Shown in pieces: positions 8,301 to 14,546 of a stretch of DNA of 14,936 nt; position 1 is the first letter of the stretch, and each line of letters opens with the position of its first letter. A program made the translations under genes and the position numbers. The DNA is from Actinomycetota bacterium (lineage in GTDB: Bacteria > Actinomycetota > Thermoleophilia > UBA2241): the NCBI GenBank assembly GCA_003164655.1, contig PLTW01000035.1, positions 17,148 through 32,083 on the forward strand, given 5' to 3'. The notes below the pieces were generated by a model, which was given only the letters and a program-made list of their open reading frames with translations, did no database searches and had not been told where the DNA came from.

Positions 8301-9728
8301 GGTGAGCTGCACCAGGTGGCGGGCCAGGTCGATCATGGACGTGGTGTCGTCGAGCGCCACGAGACCGCCCGAGCTCGCGGTGGCGCCGGTCGCCACGAGC
8401 AGCTTGTGGTCGAGCGGTGTGTCGAGCATGGCGGCCGGCAGGCAGCCTCCGGAAGCACCGCCGATCTGGACCGCCTTGAGCTCGTGGCCGGGGAGCATGC
8501 CGCCACCCACGTCGTAGATGACGTGACGCAGCGTGGTGCCCATCGGCACCTCGGCGAGGCCGCCGCTAACGACCTTGCCGCTCAGCGAGAAGATCTTGGT
8601 GCCGCGCGACTTGTCGAGGCCGACGGCGGCGAACTCGTCGGCGCCGTGCAACACGATCCAGGGGACGCTGGCGAAGGTCTCGGCGTTGTCGATGCTGGCC
8701 GGCGCGTCGGGCCGCCCCCCGACCGACGGGTAGGGCGGCCGGGCAAACGGTATGCCGGGACGGGCCTCGCTCGACGGCGCCAGCGCCGTCGCCTCGTCGC
8801 ACACAAAGGCGCCGGCCCCTTCAGTCAGGCGGATATCGAAGGTGAAGTCGGTGCCCAGCACTCCCGAGCCCAGCAGGCCGCGCTCGCGCGCCTGGACCAG
8901 CGCCCCGGCAAGGCGCTCGACGGCAAACGGACGCTCGCGGCGCACCTGCACGTAGCCCTCGGTCGCGCCGCTGGCCACGGCGGCGATCGCCATGCCTTCG
9001 ATGACAACGTGCGGGTTGCCGTCCAGGACGGCGCGATCGACGAAGGCCCCGGGGTCGCCCGGGTCGGCGGTGCAGACGACGTACTTGACGTCGCCCGGGC
9101 GCCGGCGCGCGAGGTTCCAGGCCGCGCCCGTGACGGAGCCGGCGCCGCCGTCGCTGCGCAGTCCGGACTTGGTGACCGTCTTGATCAGGCCGTCGGGATC
9201 GTCGTCGGCAAGGACGCGGGCCAGCGCGGCGTAGCCGCCCTGCGCGAGGTAGTCGTCGATCGAGCGCGGGTCGATCTTGCCGTGCAGCGCGAGCACCAGA
9301 CGGCGCTGGCCGGCGTAGAAGGCGATGTCGCGCTCGTACGGAATCGCGTCGCCGCTCGCAGGATCGCGGTAGAGACACTTGTCGTAGACGCCGTCGGCGA
9401 CGACGCTGGCCGCGATGATGCCGGCGACGTCGCCGGCCGTTACCCCTGAGTAGAACAGCCCCTGAGGCTGCACGACGACGACGGGGCCCTGCACGCAGAA
9501 GCCGTGACAGCCCGTTTCGACGACTCGTACCGTGTCCGACAGCCCCTGCTCGGCGAGCTGATCGCGGAAGGCGGCGGCGACCGCCGGGCGCCCCGCGGCG
9601 TGGCAAGCGCCGCCGGCACAGACGCGCACCTCGCGGGCGCCCTCGCGAGCGATGACCTCGTCGGCGTGCAACGCCCGCTCGAGGGCGGCTTGAATGACGC
9701 TCGTGCGATCGCCGGTGGTCGCGCTCAT
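5307..9728 (-). CDS. nuoF: Giant fused electron-input subunit: NuoF-like + GltD/NfnB-like flavoprotein + NuoG-like FeS + NuoI C-half
   Basis: This 1473-residue protein replaces NuoF, NuoG and part of NuoI. Domains: thioredoxin-like [2Fe-2S] (Cys37, 42, 74, 78); NuoF FMN domain (about 185-360); SLBB and N3 [4Fe-4S] (Cys481, 484, 487, 527); 2x[4Fe-4S] ferredoxin (Cys574-614); Ala/Pro linker (623-665); NuoG-type N1b [2Fe-2S] (Cys699, 710, 713, 727); GltD-type FeS region (His759/Cys763/767/771 and Cys810/814/818); FAD fold GAGPAG (867-872); NAD(P) fold GGGFTA (997-1002); FAD end motif GGDA (1142-1145); NuoG N5-like CPANGACDLQ (1266-1275); three [4Fe-4S] motifs (Cys1312-1322, 1355-1365, 1387-1397), the last followed by a NuoI-like C-terminus. 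The NuoG molybdopterin-fold domain is absent. Many FMN/NADH-pocket residues of NuoF are substituted. The frame is open throughout. The ATG at 9728 overlaps the preceding stop (ATGA). It probably oxidises NAD(P)H in the cytoplasmic arm; entry at the GltD-like FAD is inference. Confidence 0.9.
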   Translation of the reverse strand: MSATTGDRTSVIQAALERALHADEVIAREGAREVRVCAGGACHAAGRPAVAAAFRDQLAEQGLSDTVRVVETGCHGFCVQGPVVVVQPQGLFYSGVTAGDVAGIIAASVVADGVYDKCLYRDPASGDAIPYERDIAFYAGQRRLVLALHGKIDPRSIDDYLAQGGYAALARVLADDDPDGLIKTVTKSGLRSDGGAGSVTGAAWNLARRRPGDVKYVVCTADPGDPGAFVDRAVLDGNPHVVIEGMAIAAVASGATEGYVQVRRERPFAVERLAGALVQARERGLLGSGVLGTDFTFDIRLTEGAGAFVCDEATALAPSSEARPGIPFARPPYPSVGGRPDAPASIDNAETFASVPWIVLHGADEFAAVGLDKSRGTKIFSLSGKVVSGGLAEVPMGTTLRHVIYDVGGGMLPGHELKAVQIGGASGGCLPAAMLDTPLDHKLLVATGATASSGGLVALDDTTSMIDLARHLVQLTHDESCGKCVPCRLGVKRMLETLERICDGDGRQGDIALLEELAEYITAGALCAVGATAANPVLSTLEHFRDEYEALLADSRSPTEGAEELVIYYIDDNCTGCGLCAKKCPTQCISGEKKQQHVIDVAGCIRCGTCRQVCKFDAVKTKSGAEQGEPAAAGGAAAPTDAQTAEPAAPTEAQAAPAADPQGAPRVTLTIDGRQTACEPGETILEAAQRLDIRIPTLCNEPRLPGVAACRVCMVEVKGARKPVPSCSTVATEGMVVRTDTEKVLKMRHLYLELLLSDHDSFCTPPCRTGCPSHIKIPQFLDAIAHGDYRAGVRKLREDLPFPAILGRVCPHPCEGPCRRSLVEQSITICWLHRFMADQCLDEEQTGELLLPYEPRPDSGKTIAIVGAGPAGLTCAFYARLEGHAVKIFEALPKPGGMLRYGIPSYRLPRDVIDKELNVLWRLGVELECGTRLGADFQLDDLTARYDAVFLGLGALGSNAMGIDGDDAEGVVAAVDFLGELELTGDVRVGDKVAVVGGGFTAMAACRTAIRKGAGAVTCLYRGARDEMTAPATEVDEAVEEGVQLELLAAPLRILVDGEHKVTGIEVQRIELGEPDASGRQRLAPVEGSEFVVACDQVIAAVGQFPILDGAGAAQGVKRTEWQTVEVDDVTFQTDDPRVFAGGDAVLGGQTVIQSVAQGKRAAWSIDAFLRGCDMPRVSRQLTELRATPFMAALDAQKELDPRIARMAEITPVFLDMTTDVSHPAPPPAMPRLAPGERATNFAQIEQGLPEAAARRGAALCLDCYCPANGACDLQCYGIEYGVSKNRFHGQAVHDYPADFRHDFIMREPNRCINCLRCVRVCRTEVGASCYDVMGRGWDTIVSTPDNLPLQTVGCVSCGKCAETCPTGAIMTNPRVLRSYDLDESRCIFCGECVEVCPYDALEQTDFFELAGYSRTQLAGESLFVRGGKPVDVLRETVADLVPHVRDAIEGDGWQWAPVNGDGAGLDEIERDG
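7774..7820 (-). repeat. Short in-frame direct repeat in the Ala/Pro linker of the fusion protein
   Basis: The 14-base sequence tcggtcggcgccgc occurs at 7774-7787 and again at 7807-7820, 33 bases apart. In the protein this gives two similar 11-residue units (AAPTDAQTAEP, then AAPTEAQAAPA) within residues about 623 to 665. The segment looks like a flexible low-complexity linker between the ferredoxin and the NuoG-type [2Fe-2S] domain, grown by local duplication. It probably marks a fusion seam. Confidence 0.6.
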
Positions 9729-10486
9729 CGGTCGACCTGGGCCCGGTGCCGTAGCTCGGCCACGAGGGCGCGGGCGCCGTCGGGGGTCATGCGGCCGTGG
9801 GTCTCGTCGTCGCCCACTCGCACGACCGGAGCGAGGGCGCAGGGGCCCAGGCAGCCGGCGGTCTGCAGCGTGAACAGGCGATCCTTCGTGGTCTGGCCGG
9901 CCTCGACGCCGAGCTCGTCGGCGAAGGCGGCGCTGATGAGCGGGGCGCCGGCGACATGGCAGGCGGTCCCGTGGCAGACGCTGATCACAAAGCGGCCGGC
10001 CGGCGACAGCCGGAACTGGTCGTCGAAGCTCGCCACGCCGTAGATCTGCGACAGCGAGACGCCGGTCTCGACCGAGATCTCCTGCAGGGCCGGGCGCGGC
10101 AGGTACCCGTAGATCTCCTGCGTGTTGCGCAGCACGGCCATCATGCCGGGTGCGGTCTCGCGGTAGTGGTCGATGACCGGCGCGAGCAGCTCGAGGTCGG
10201 GTCTGGGCTGAGAGTCGGCCCGTACCCGCTGGATGCGGGCTTCGTTGACGGCCGGCAGGCGGTACCTGGACTCGTAGTTGACGCGGATGACCTGCACCGG
10301 GCAGTTGGTCTCGCACAGCGTGCAGGCGCGGCAGCGGGGGTCGTCGGTGGCCGGGTCGATGACGACCCGAAACAGGCCGCGGCTGCGCTCGGGCAGATGC
10401 TCGCGCTGCTCGGGGTACTGGACCGTGATCTTGCGCCGCGGCAGGTGGCCAAGGGTGACACGCATGGCTTTGAAGATGCCGAGCAT
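9725..10486 (-). CDS. nuoE: NuoI(N-terminal half)-NuoE fusion
   Basis: This 253-residue protein fuses two complex I pieces. Residues 1-70 match the start of NuoI: an amphipathic N-terminus MLGIFKAMRVTLGHL, the membrane-edge segment with TVQYPE, and one [4Fe-4S] motif, Cys52-x2-Cys55-x2-Cys58-x3-Cys62-Pro. NuoI normally continues to a second CxxCxxCxxxCP motif about 30 to 40 residues later, which is missing here. From about residue 95 the sequence is a complete NuoE: the helical N-terminal region, then the thioredoxin-like [2Fe-2S] domain with Cys171-x4-Cys176 and Cys212-x3-Cys216 (N1a). The ATG overlaps the nuoH stop, and the stop overlaps the start of the giant fusion gene. It sits where nuoI is expected, after nuoH. 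The missing half-ferredoxin appears at the C-terminus of the next protein. Confidence 0.92.
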   Translation of the reverse strand: MLGIFKAMRVTLGHLPRRKITVQYPEQREHLPERSRGLFRVVIDPATDDPRCRACTLCETNCPVQVIRVNYESRYRLPAVNEARIQRVRADSQPRPDLELLAPVIDHYRETAPGMMAVLRNTQEIYGYLPRPALQEISVETGVSLSQIYGVASFDDQFRLSPAGRFVISVCHGTACHVAGAPLISAAFADELGVEAGQTTKDRLFTLQTAGCLGPCALAPVVRVGDDETHGRMTPDGARALVAELRHRAQVDR

Positions 10487-11607
10487 CAGGTGAGCACCGC
10501 CACGCGGCGCCGCTGCCGCTTGAGGCGCCAGCGCAGCAGCGTGTCGAACAGGCCGACAAAAGCGATCAGGGCGAGCCAGCTATAGACCGCCATGGCGAGC
10601 TTCCAGTGCGGCGCCCAGAGCAGGACGGCGGCGGTCGCCAGAATGTTGACAAGACCGAGCGGTATGAGCACCTTCCAGGCAAAGCCCATGAGCTGGTCGA
10701 CCTGCAGGCGGGGCACCGACAAGCGGATCCAGACGAGCACGAACACCAGCGCATACACCTTGACGAGGAACCACACGAGGGGTACGAGCGCCACGCCGTG
10801 AATCACGAGAGCGTTGGCGAACGGTCCCTGCCATCCACCGAGGAACAGCGTGACGGTGACCATCGACATGATGGTCATGCCGGCGTACTCGTTGAGGAAG
10901 AACATGCCGAAGCGCATGCCGGAGTACTCGGTGCCGTAGCCCGCCACGAGCTCGGATTCGGACTCGGGCAGGTCGAAGGGACCGCGGTTGAGCTCGGCCA
11001 CGGAAGCGATGAAGAACAGCAGGAACGTGAACGGCATGGTGAAGACGAACCAGCGGTAGCTGCCTTGGGCGGCCACCACGGCGTTCAGGCTGAGCGAGCC
11101 GGCCGCCATGGCCACGACGAGCAGCGCAAGGATCATGGGCAGCTCGTACGACACCATCTGGGCCGCCGTCCGCAGGGCGCCGACCAGCGAGTACTTGTTG
11201 TGAGAAGCCCAGCCGCCCAGCAGGATCGAGAGCACCGTGAAGCTCGTGATGGCGACGATGTAGATGAGACCGACGTTCAGGTTCTGGTCGGTCCAGCCCT
11301 TCGTGTAGGGGATCACGACCTGGATGGCGACGGCGCCGATCATGACCATGATCGGCGCCAGCGTGAACATCGTCTTGTCGGCGGCCGTCGGGGCGAAGTC
11401 CTCTTTGCCCATCATCTTGAAGGCGTCGGCGACGCTCTGCAGGATGCCCTGCCAGCCCGTGCGGTTGGGGCCCAGGCGATCCTGTAGAAAGCCCAGCACG
11501 CGGCGTTCGAAGACGATGTTGACCAGAGCCGCCACAAAGACGATCGCGTAGGCGATGAGCACCGCCACGATGAGGCGCACGACAGCCAGAACGAGATCCC
11601 AGCTCAT
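10486..11607 (-). CDS. nuoH: NADH-quinone oxidoreductase subunit H (NuoH)
   Basis: Membrane subunit that closes the quinone chamber and links it to the proton channels, 373 residues, eight or more helices. The family hallmarks are present: Glu34 in FERRVLGFLQDRLGPNR, GWQGILQSVADAFKM, Glu155 in SYELPM, and the acidic quinone-cavity loop AELNRGPFDLPESESELVAG (204-223) followed by YGTEYSGMRF. The C-terminus is basic (RLKRQRRR). The start is the ATG at 11607, overlapping the nuoD stop by ATGA and preceded at about 10 bases by a GGGGGG run. The open frame extends further upstream, but that part is nuoD read in another frame. The stop overlaps the NuoI-NuoE start. Confidence 0.97.
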   Translation of the reverse strand: MSWDLVLAVVRLIVAVLIAYAIVFVAALVNIVFERRVLGFLQDRLGPNRTGWQGILQSVADAFKMMGKEDFAPTAADKTMFTLAPIMVMIGAVAIQVVIPYTKGWTDQNLNVGLIYIVAITSFTVLSILLGGWASHNKYSLVGALRTAAQMVSYELPMILALLVVAMAAGSLSLNAVVAAQGSYRWFVFTMPFTFLLFFIASVAELNRGPFDLPESESELVAGYGTEYSGMRFGMFFLNEYAGMTIMSMVTVTLFLGGWQGPFANALVIHGVALVPLVWFLVKVYALVFVLVWIRLSVPRLQVDQLMGFAWKVLIPLGLVNILATAAVLLWAPHWKLAMAVYSWLALIAFVGLFDTLLRWRLKRQRRRVAVLT

Positions 11608-12821
11608 CAGCGGTCGATCCCCCCGAGGCAGAGGTCCATGCTGCCCGAGATCGCCACCGCATCGGCGATCTTGTTGTCGCGCAGCAGCTTGGGGAAGATC
11701 TGCAAGTTGACAAAACAGGGGTCGCGGTACTTGAGGCGGTACGGGTAGCGCGAGCCGTCGCTGACGATGTAGGTGCCGTACTCGCCGCGCGGGTTTTCCT
11801 GGGCCGTGTAGCAGGCGCCGGGGGGCGGTGTGATGACGTAGGGCGGGCGCAGGCCGCCGAGCTGCACCGGCCCGGCCGGCAGCATGTCGAGGCATTGCAG
11901 GACGATCTTCGCCGACTCGCGGATCTCGTCGACGCGCACCTGGTAGCGGTCGAACACGTCGCCGTGCTCGCCCAGGCAGACCCTGAAGTCGAGCTCGGGG
12001 TAGACCGAGTAGGGCCGCGTGCGGCGCAGATCGTGAGCGACCCCCGACGCGCGCGCGTTGGGACCGGTGATGGCGTAGTCGGCGACGTCGTCCTGGGTCA
12101 TGACGCCCTTGCCGATGCAGCGCTGCAGGAACACGGCGTTATCGTTGACCAGCGACTCGTACTCGTCGCACCAGGCCGGCGCCTGGTTCATGACCTCGCG
12201 GCATTGTTCGACCCAGCCGTCGGGCAGGTCGTAGCGCACGCCGCCGAAGCGGAAGTAGTTGTACATGAGGCGCGCCCCGGTCGCGATCTCGAACAGGTCG
12301 AGGATCTTCTCGCGGTGGCGGAAGGCGTAGAAGACGATGGCCGTGCCCAGGGGGGCGAGGTCGGCCACGAAGGTGCCGACGCCCACCTGGTGGCTGGCGA
12401 TGCGGTTGAGCTCGGCCATGATCACGCGGATGAACTCGGCGCGGCGAGTGGGCCGGATGCCGGCCAGTTTCTCGACGGTCCCCACGTAACCCCATTCGCA
12501 GTTCATGCCGGCGATGTACTCGGTGCGATCGGGGATGGGGATGTACTGAAAGTACGTGCGCTTCTCGGCGATCTTCTCTTTGCCGCGATGCAGATAACCG
12601 ACCACGGGGATGACGTCTTTGACCAGCTCGCCGTCGAGGGTGACCACGAGCCGCAGGACGCCGTGGGTGGACGGATGCTGCGGCCCCATGTTGACGACGA
12701 CCTGCTTGAAGCCGAGGCCCGCCATCTCGCTGCCGCGTCCGGCCGCCTCGGCTTCGGCGATGCGCCTCAGGGCCAGGGCCATGGCTTCGTCGGGAACGGT
12801 TGCCGGGAAGGCGTCAGACAT
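11607..12821 (-). CDS. nuoD: NADH-quinone oxidoreductase subunit D (NuoD, 49 kDa)
   Basis: Hydrogenase large-subunit-like protein that forms the quinone head-group site with NuoB, 404 residues. The quinone-site residues are visible: His49 and His53 in NMGPQHPSTHGVLRL, and Tyr90 in HRGKEKIAEKRTYFQ, a position where most homologues have Ile/Met instead of the first Lys of HRGKEK. It also shows EYIAGMNCEWGY and ends with the expected SGSMDLCLGGIDR. The N-terminus carries about 37 residues before the conserved core, including an Ala-rich helix. The chosen ATG at 12821 overlaps the end of nuoC by 8 bases and lacks a clear Shine-Dalgarno sequence; Met14 or Met33 are alternative starts. It is a separate gene from nuoC, not the NuoCD fusion seen in enterobacteria. 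Confidence 0.96.
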   Translation of the reverse strand: MSDAFPATVPDEAMALALRRIAEAEAAGRGSEMAGLGFKQVVVNMGPQHPSTHGVLRLVVTLDGELVKDVIPVVGYLHRGKEKIAEKRTYFQYIPIPDRTEYIAGMNCEWGYVGTVEKLAGIRPTRRAEFIRVIMAELNRIASHQVGVGTFVADLAPLGTAIVFYAFRHREKILDLFEIATGARLMYNYFRFGGVRYDLPDGWVEQCREVMNQAPAWCDEYESLVNDNAVFLQRCIGKGVMTQDDVADYAITGPNARASGVAHDLRRTRPYSVYPELDFRVCLGEHGDVFDRYQVRVDEIRESAKIVLQCLDMLPAGPVQLGGLRPPYVITPPPGACYTAQENPRGEYGTYIVSDGSRYPYRLKYRDPCFVNLQIFPKLLRDNKIADAVAISGSMDLCLGGIDR

Positions 12822-13308
12822 GGGGGTGGTTCTCGACCGAGTCGACGTAGTCCTTGCGCAGCGGGTGACCGACCCAGTCGTCTTTGAGCAGGATGCGACG
12901 CAGATCGGGATGCCCCTCGAAGCGGATGCCCATCATGTCCCAGGCCTCGCGCTCGTGCCAGTCGGCGGCCGGCCAGACGTCGGACACCGTGGCCACGACC
13001 GGCTGGGCGCGCGGCACGTCGACGTGCAGCTCGAGATAGGTGTTCGAGGCAAACGAGTAGAGGTGGTAGACAGTCTCGAAGCGGTTCACGTAGTCGACCG
13101 CGGCGACGAAGTTGCACGACTCGTAGGCGAGGCCATCGAGCCCTCTCAGGCGCACGGCGACATCGTGCAACCGGCCGCGCTCGACGGTGGCCACGACCGT
13201 GTCGGGCTCCTGGACGCGCGGGTCGCGCAGGTCGGCGCCCAAGGCGGCGGCCAGACGCGCGGCGACCTCGTCGATCGACAGACCGGCCCCACCGATCGCG
13301 GGCAGCAC
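12814..13308 (-). CDS. nuoC: NADH-quinone oxidoreductase subunit C (NuoC, 30 kDa)
   Basis: Hydrophilic scaffold subunit of the quinone-reduction module, 164 residues. The family signature lies at the C-terminus: HEREAWDMMGIRFEGHPDLR (118-137), RIL, then DDWVGHPLRKDY (143-154). I chose the GTG at 13308, 2 bases after the nuoB stop, because it has CAGGG about 6 bases upstream and gives a normal-length protein. The frame stays open far into nuoB, but that part reads as arginine/proline-rich out-of-frame sequence. The gene ends inside the nuoD start (8-base overlap). It has no cofactor of its own, as expected for the family. Confidence 0.94.
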   Translation of the reverse strand: MLPAIGGAGLSIDEVAARLAAALGADLRDPRVQEPDTVVATVERGRLHDVAVRLRGLDGLAYESCNFVAAVDYVNRFETVYHLYSFASNTYLELHVDVPRAQPVVATVSDVWPAADWHEREAWDMMGIRFEGHPDLRRILLKDDWVGHPLRKDYVDSVENHPHV

Positions 13309-13310
13309 CG

Positions 13311-13952
13311 CTAGCCCTGGACCTTCGCGGCGTCGGCGGCCCCACCCGCGGCCGCGCTCGGCGCGGCCGGCGCCTCGCCGGCGGGCGTGGCGTTGTCGGC
13401 GGGCGTGGCAGCCGCCGGGACCGGCGGCACGATGCGCATCGCCTGGATCTTCTTCTGCAGCTCGAGCAGGCCCTGGAACAGCGCTTCGGGACGCGGCGGG
13501 CAGCCGGGGACATACACATCGACCGGCACCAGCTTGTCGACGCCGTTGACCACGTTGTAGCAGTCGTAGAAGGGCCCGCCGCTCGTGGCGCAGGCGCCCA
13601 TGGCCATGACCCACTTGGGCTCCGACATCTGCTCGTAAAGGCGCTTGAGCACCGGCGCCATCTTCTCGTTGACGGTGCCGGCGACGATCATGAGGTCGCA
13701 TTGGCGTGGCGTAGGCCGAAAGACCTCCATGCCGAAGCGGGCGATGTCGTACCGGGCAAAGCCGGAGCTCAGCATCTCGATCGCACAGCAGGCGAGGCCG
13801 TAGGTGAACGGGAACACCGAGTGCGAGCGCGCCCAGCTGAAGATGAAGTCGACCGTCGTGGTGACGACGTTGGGTCGCTCGAACTGGCTGAGATTGGGAT
13901 ACTGGACGCGCTCGGCGAGCCCTCTGAGTTCGAAGCCGTCGCTCAAACCCAC
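13311..13952 (-). CDS. nuoB: NADH-quinone oxidoreductase subunit B (NuoB, carries cluster N2)
   Basis: Subunit that binds the terminal [4Fe-4S] cluster N2 and passes electrons to quinone. The four ligands are present with the tandem cysteines: Cys55-Cys56 (YGLACCAIEM), Cys121 (MAMGACATSGG) and Cys151 (VPGCPPRPE), numbered from the GTG. The start is not ATG. A GTG at 13952 gives a family-like MGLSDGF start with AGGGG 7 bases upstream; a TTG two codons later, overlapping the nuoA stop, is an alternative. The core ends near residue 172 and is followed by an unusual tail of about 40 residues rich in Ala and Pro (175-213), not part of the conserved fold. It overlaps nuoA by 10 bases. Confidence 0.95.
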   Translation of the reverse strand: MGLSDGFELRGLAERVQYPNLSQFERPNVVTTTVDFIFSWARSHSVFPFTYGLACCAIEMLSSGFARYDIARFGMEVFRPTPRQCDLMIVAGTVNEKMAPVLKRLYEQMSEPKWVMAMGACATSGGPFYDCYNVVNGVDKLVPVDVYVPGCPPRPEALFQGLLELQKKIQAMRIVPPVPAAATPADNATPAGEAPAAPSAAAGGAADAAKVQG

Positions 13953-14311
13953 TCCAGCGCCCCTTTGAGCCAGGCGTAGGCGAGGCCGACCGCCAGCACG
14001 GCGATGAACACGAGCACCTCGACGAAGCCCGACGTGCCGAGCCGCCGGAACGTGATCGCCCACGGGAACAGGAAGATCGCTTCGACGTCGAACACCAGAA
14101 AGAGCAGGGCGAAGATGTGGTAGCGGACGGCGAACGGGTGCCACGAGTCGCCGACCGGCTCGATGCCGCACTCGTAGGTGGAGTATTTCTCGGGCGACGG
14201 GTGGATCGGGTAGACGAGCCGCGACATGAGCAGAATGCCCACGACCATGGCTGCGCCGGCGACGATGAACACGGCGACGTAGATCCAGTTGGTGAGGAAT
14301 GCGGTCGTCAT
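13943..14311 (-). CDS. nuoA: NADH-quinone oxidoreductase subunit A (NuoA), first gene of the operon
   Basis: Three-helix membrane subunit next to NuoH and NuoJ; 122 residues, normal length. Signature features: YECGIEPVGD with Cys48, a residue exposed or buried depending on complex I state in other species, then RYHIFALLFLVFDVEAIFLF with Asp75 and Glu77, followed by PWA. Hydrophobic segments lie at about 8-29, 62-84 and 95-115. The ATG at 14311 has AGGGGGG immediately upstream, giving good ribosome binding. No gene precedes it on this strand, and a promoter candidate lies about 60 to 95 bases upstream, so it is taken as the start of the nuo transcript. Confidence 0.97.
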   Translation of the reverse strand: MTTAFLTNWIYVAVFIVAGAAMVVGILLMSRLVYPIHPSPEKYSTYECGIEPVGDSWHPFAVRYHIFALLFLVFDVEAIFLFPWAITFRRLGTSGFVEVLVFIAVLAVGLAYAWLKGALEWV

Positions 14312-14376
14312 GACCCCCCTGAGGCACCGACTTTCGCTGGACCCGCAGGCACATCTGTAAAGCCGATTACGACGCG

Positions 14377-14406
14377 ACTATAGCAAAGCGCGTCGCGCCG
14401 GCGCAA
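14377..14406 (-). promoter_or_regulatory. Candidate sigma70-type promoter of the nuo operon
   Basis: On the minus strand, TTGCGC (14401-14406) is separated by 18 bases from TATAGT (14377-14382). TATAGT matches the consensus -10 at five of six positions and is preceded by TGC, forming an extended -10 (TGcTATAGT). Transcription would start near 14370, leaving a leader of about 60 bases before the nuoA ATG. The -35 matches only three of six, which is common with an extended -10. It is the only AT-rich patch in an otherwise GC-rich region upstream of nuoA. Confidence 0.55.
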
Positions 14407-14546
14407 GCCGACGCCGGCCCGCAACGGTGCCCCCGTACACGCCATTTTGCAGGGATTACGTGACGACTGAGGCCGCCGTGTCCAGAGTTCTCCGGCCATC
14501 TTGGACAAGCCGCGGGCCGGGCGGTCGCCGGCCGGAAGGGTCAAGT

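Noticed and set aside
9725..10486. Possibility that the truncated NuoI is a frameshift or assembly artefact
   Set aside because: The frame runs cleanly from the NuoI part into a complete NuoE with no stop. The gene has ATGA overlaps on both sides, and the missing motif is found in order at the end of the next gene, which a random error would not produce.
14480..14506. Inverted repeat GTCCA...TGGAC as a possible operator between nuoA and tatA
   Set aside because: The arms are only 5 bases and the flanks do not extend the symmetry; likely by chance in this composition.
14308..14544. Minus-strand open frame upstream of nuoA
   Set aside because: No recognisable protein, no good ribosome binding site, and it covers the nuo promoter candidate and the nuoA start.
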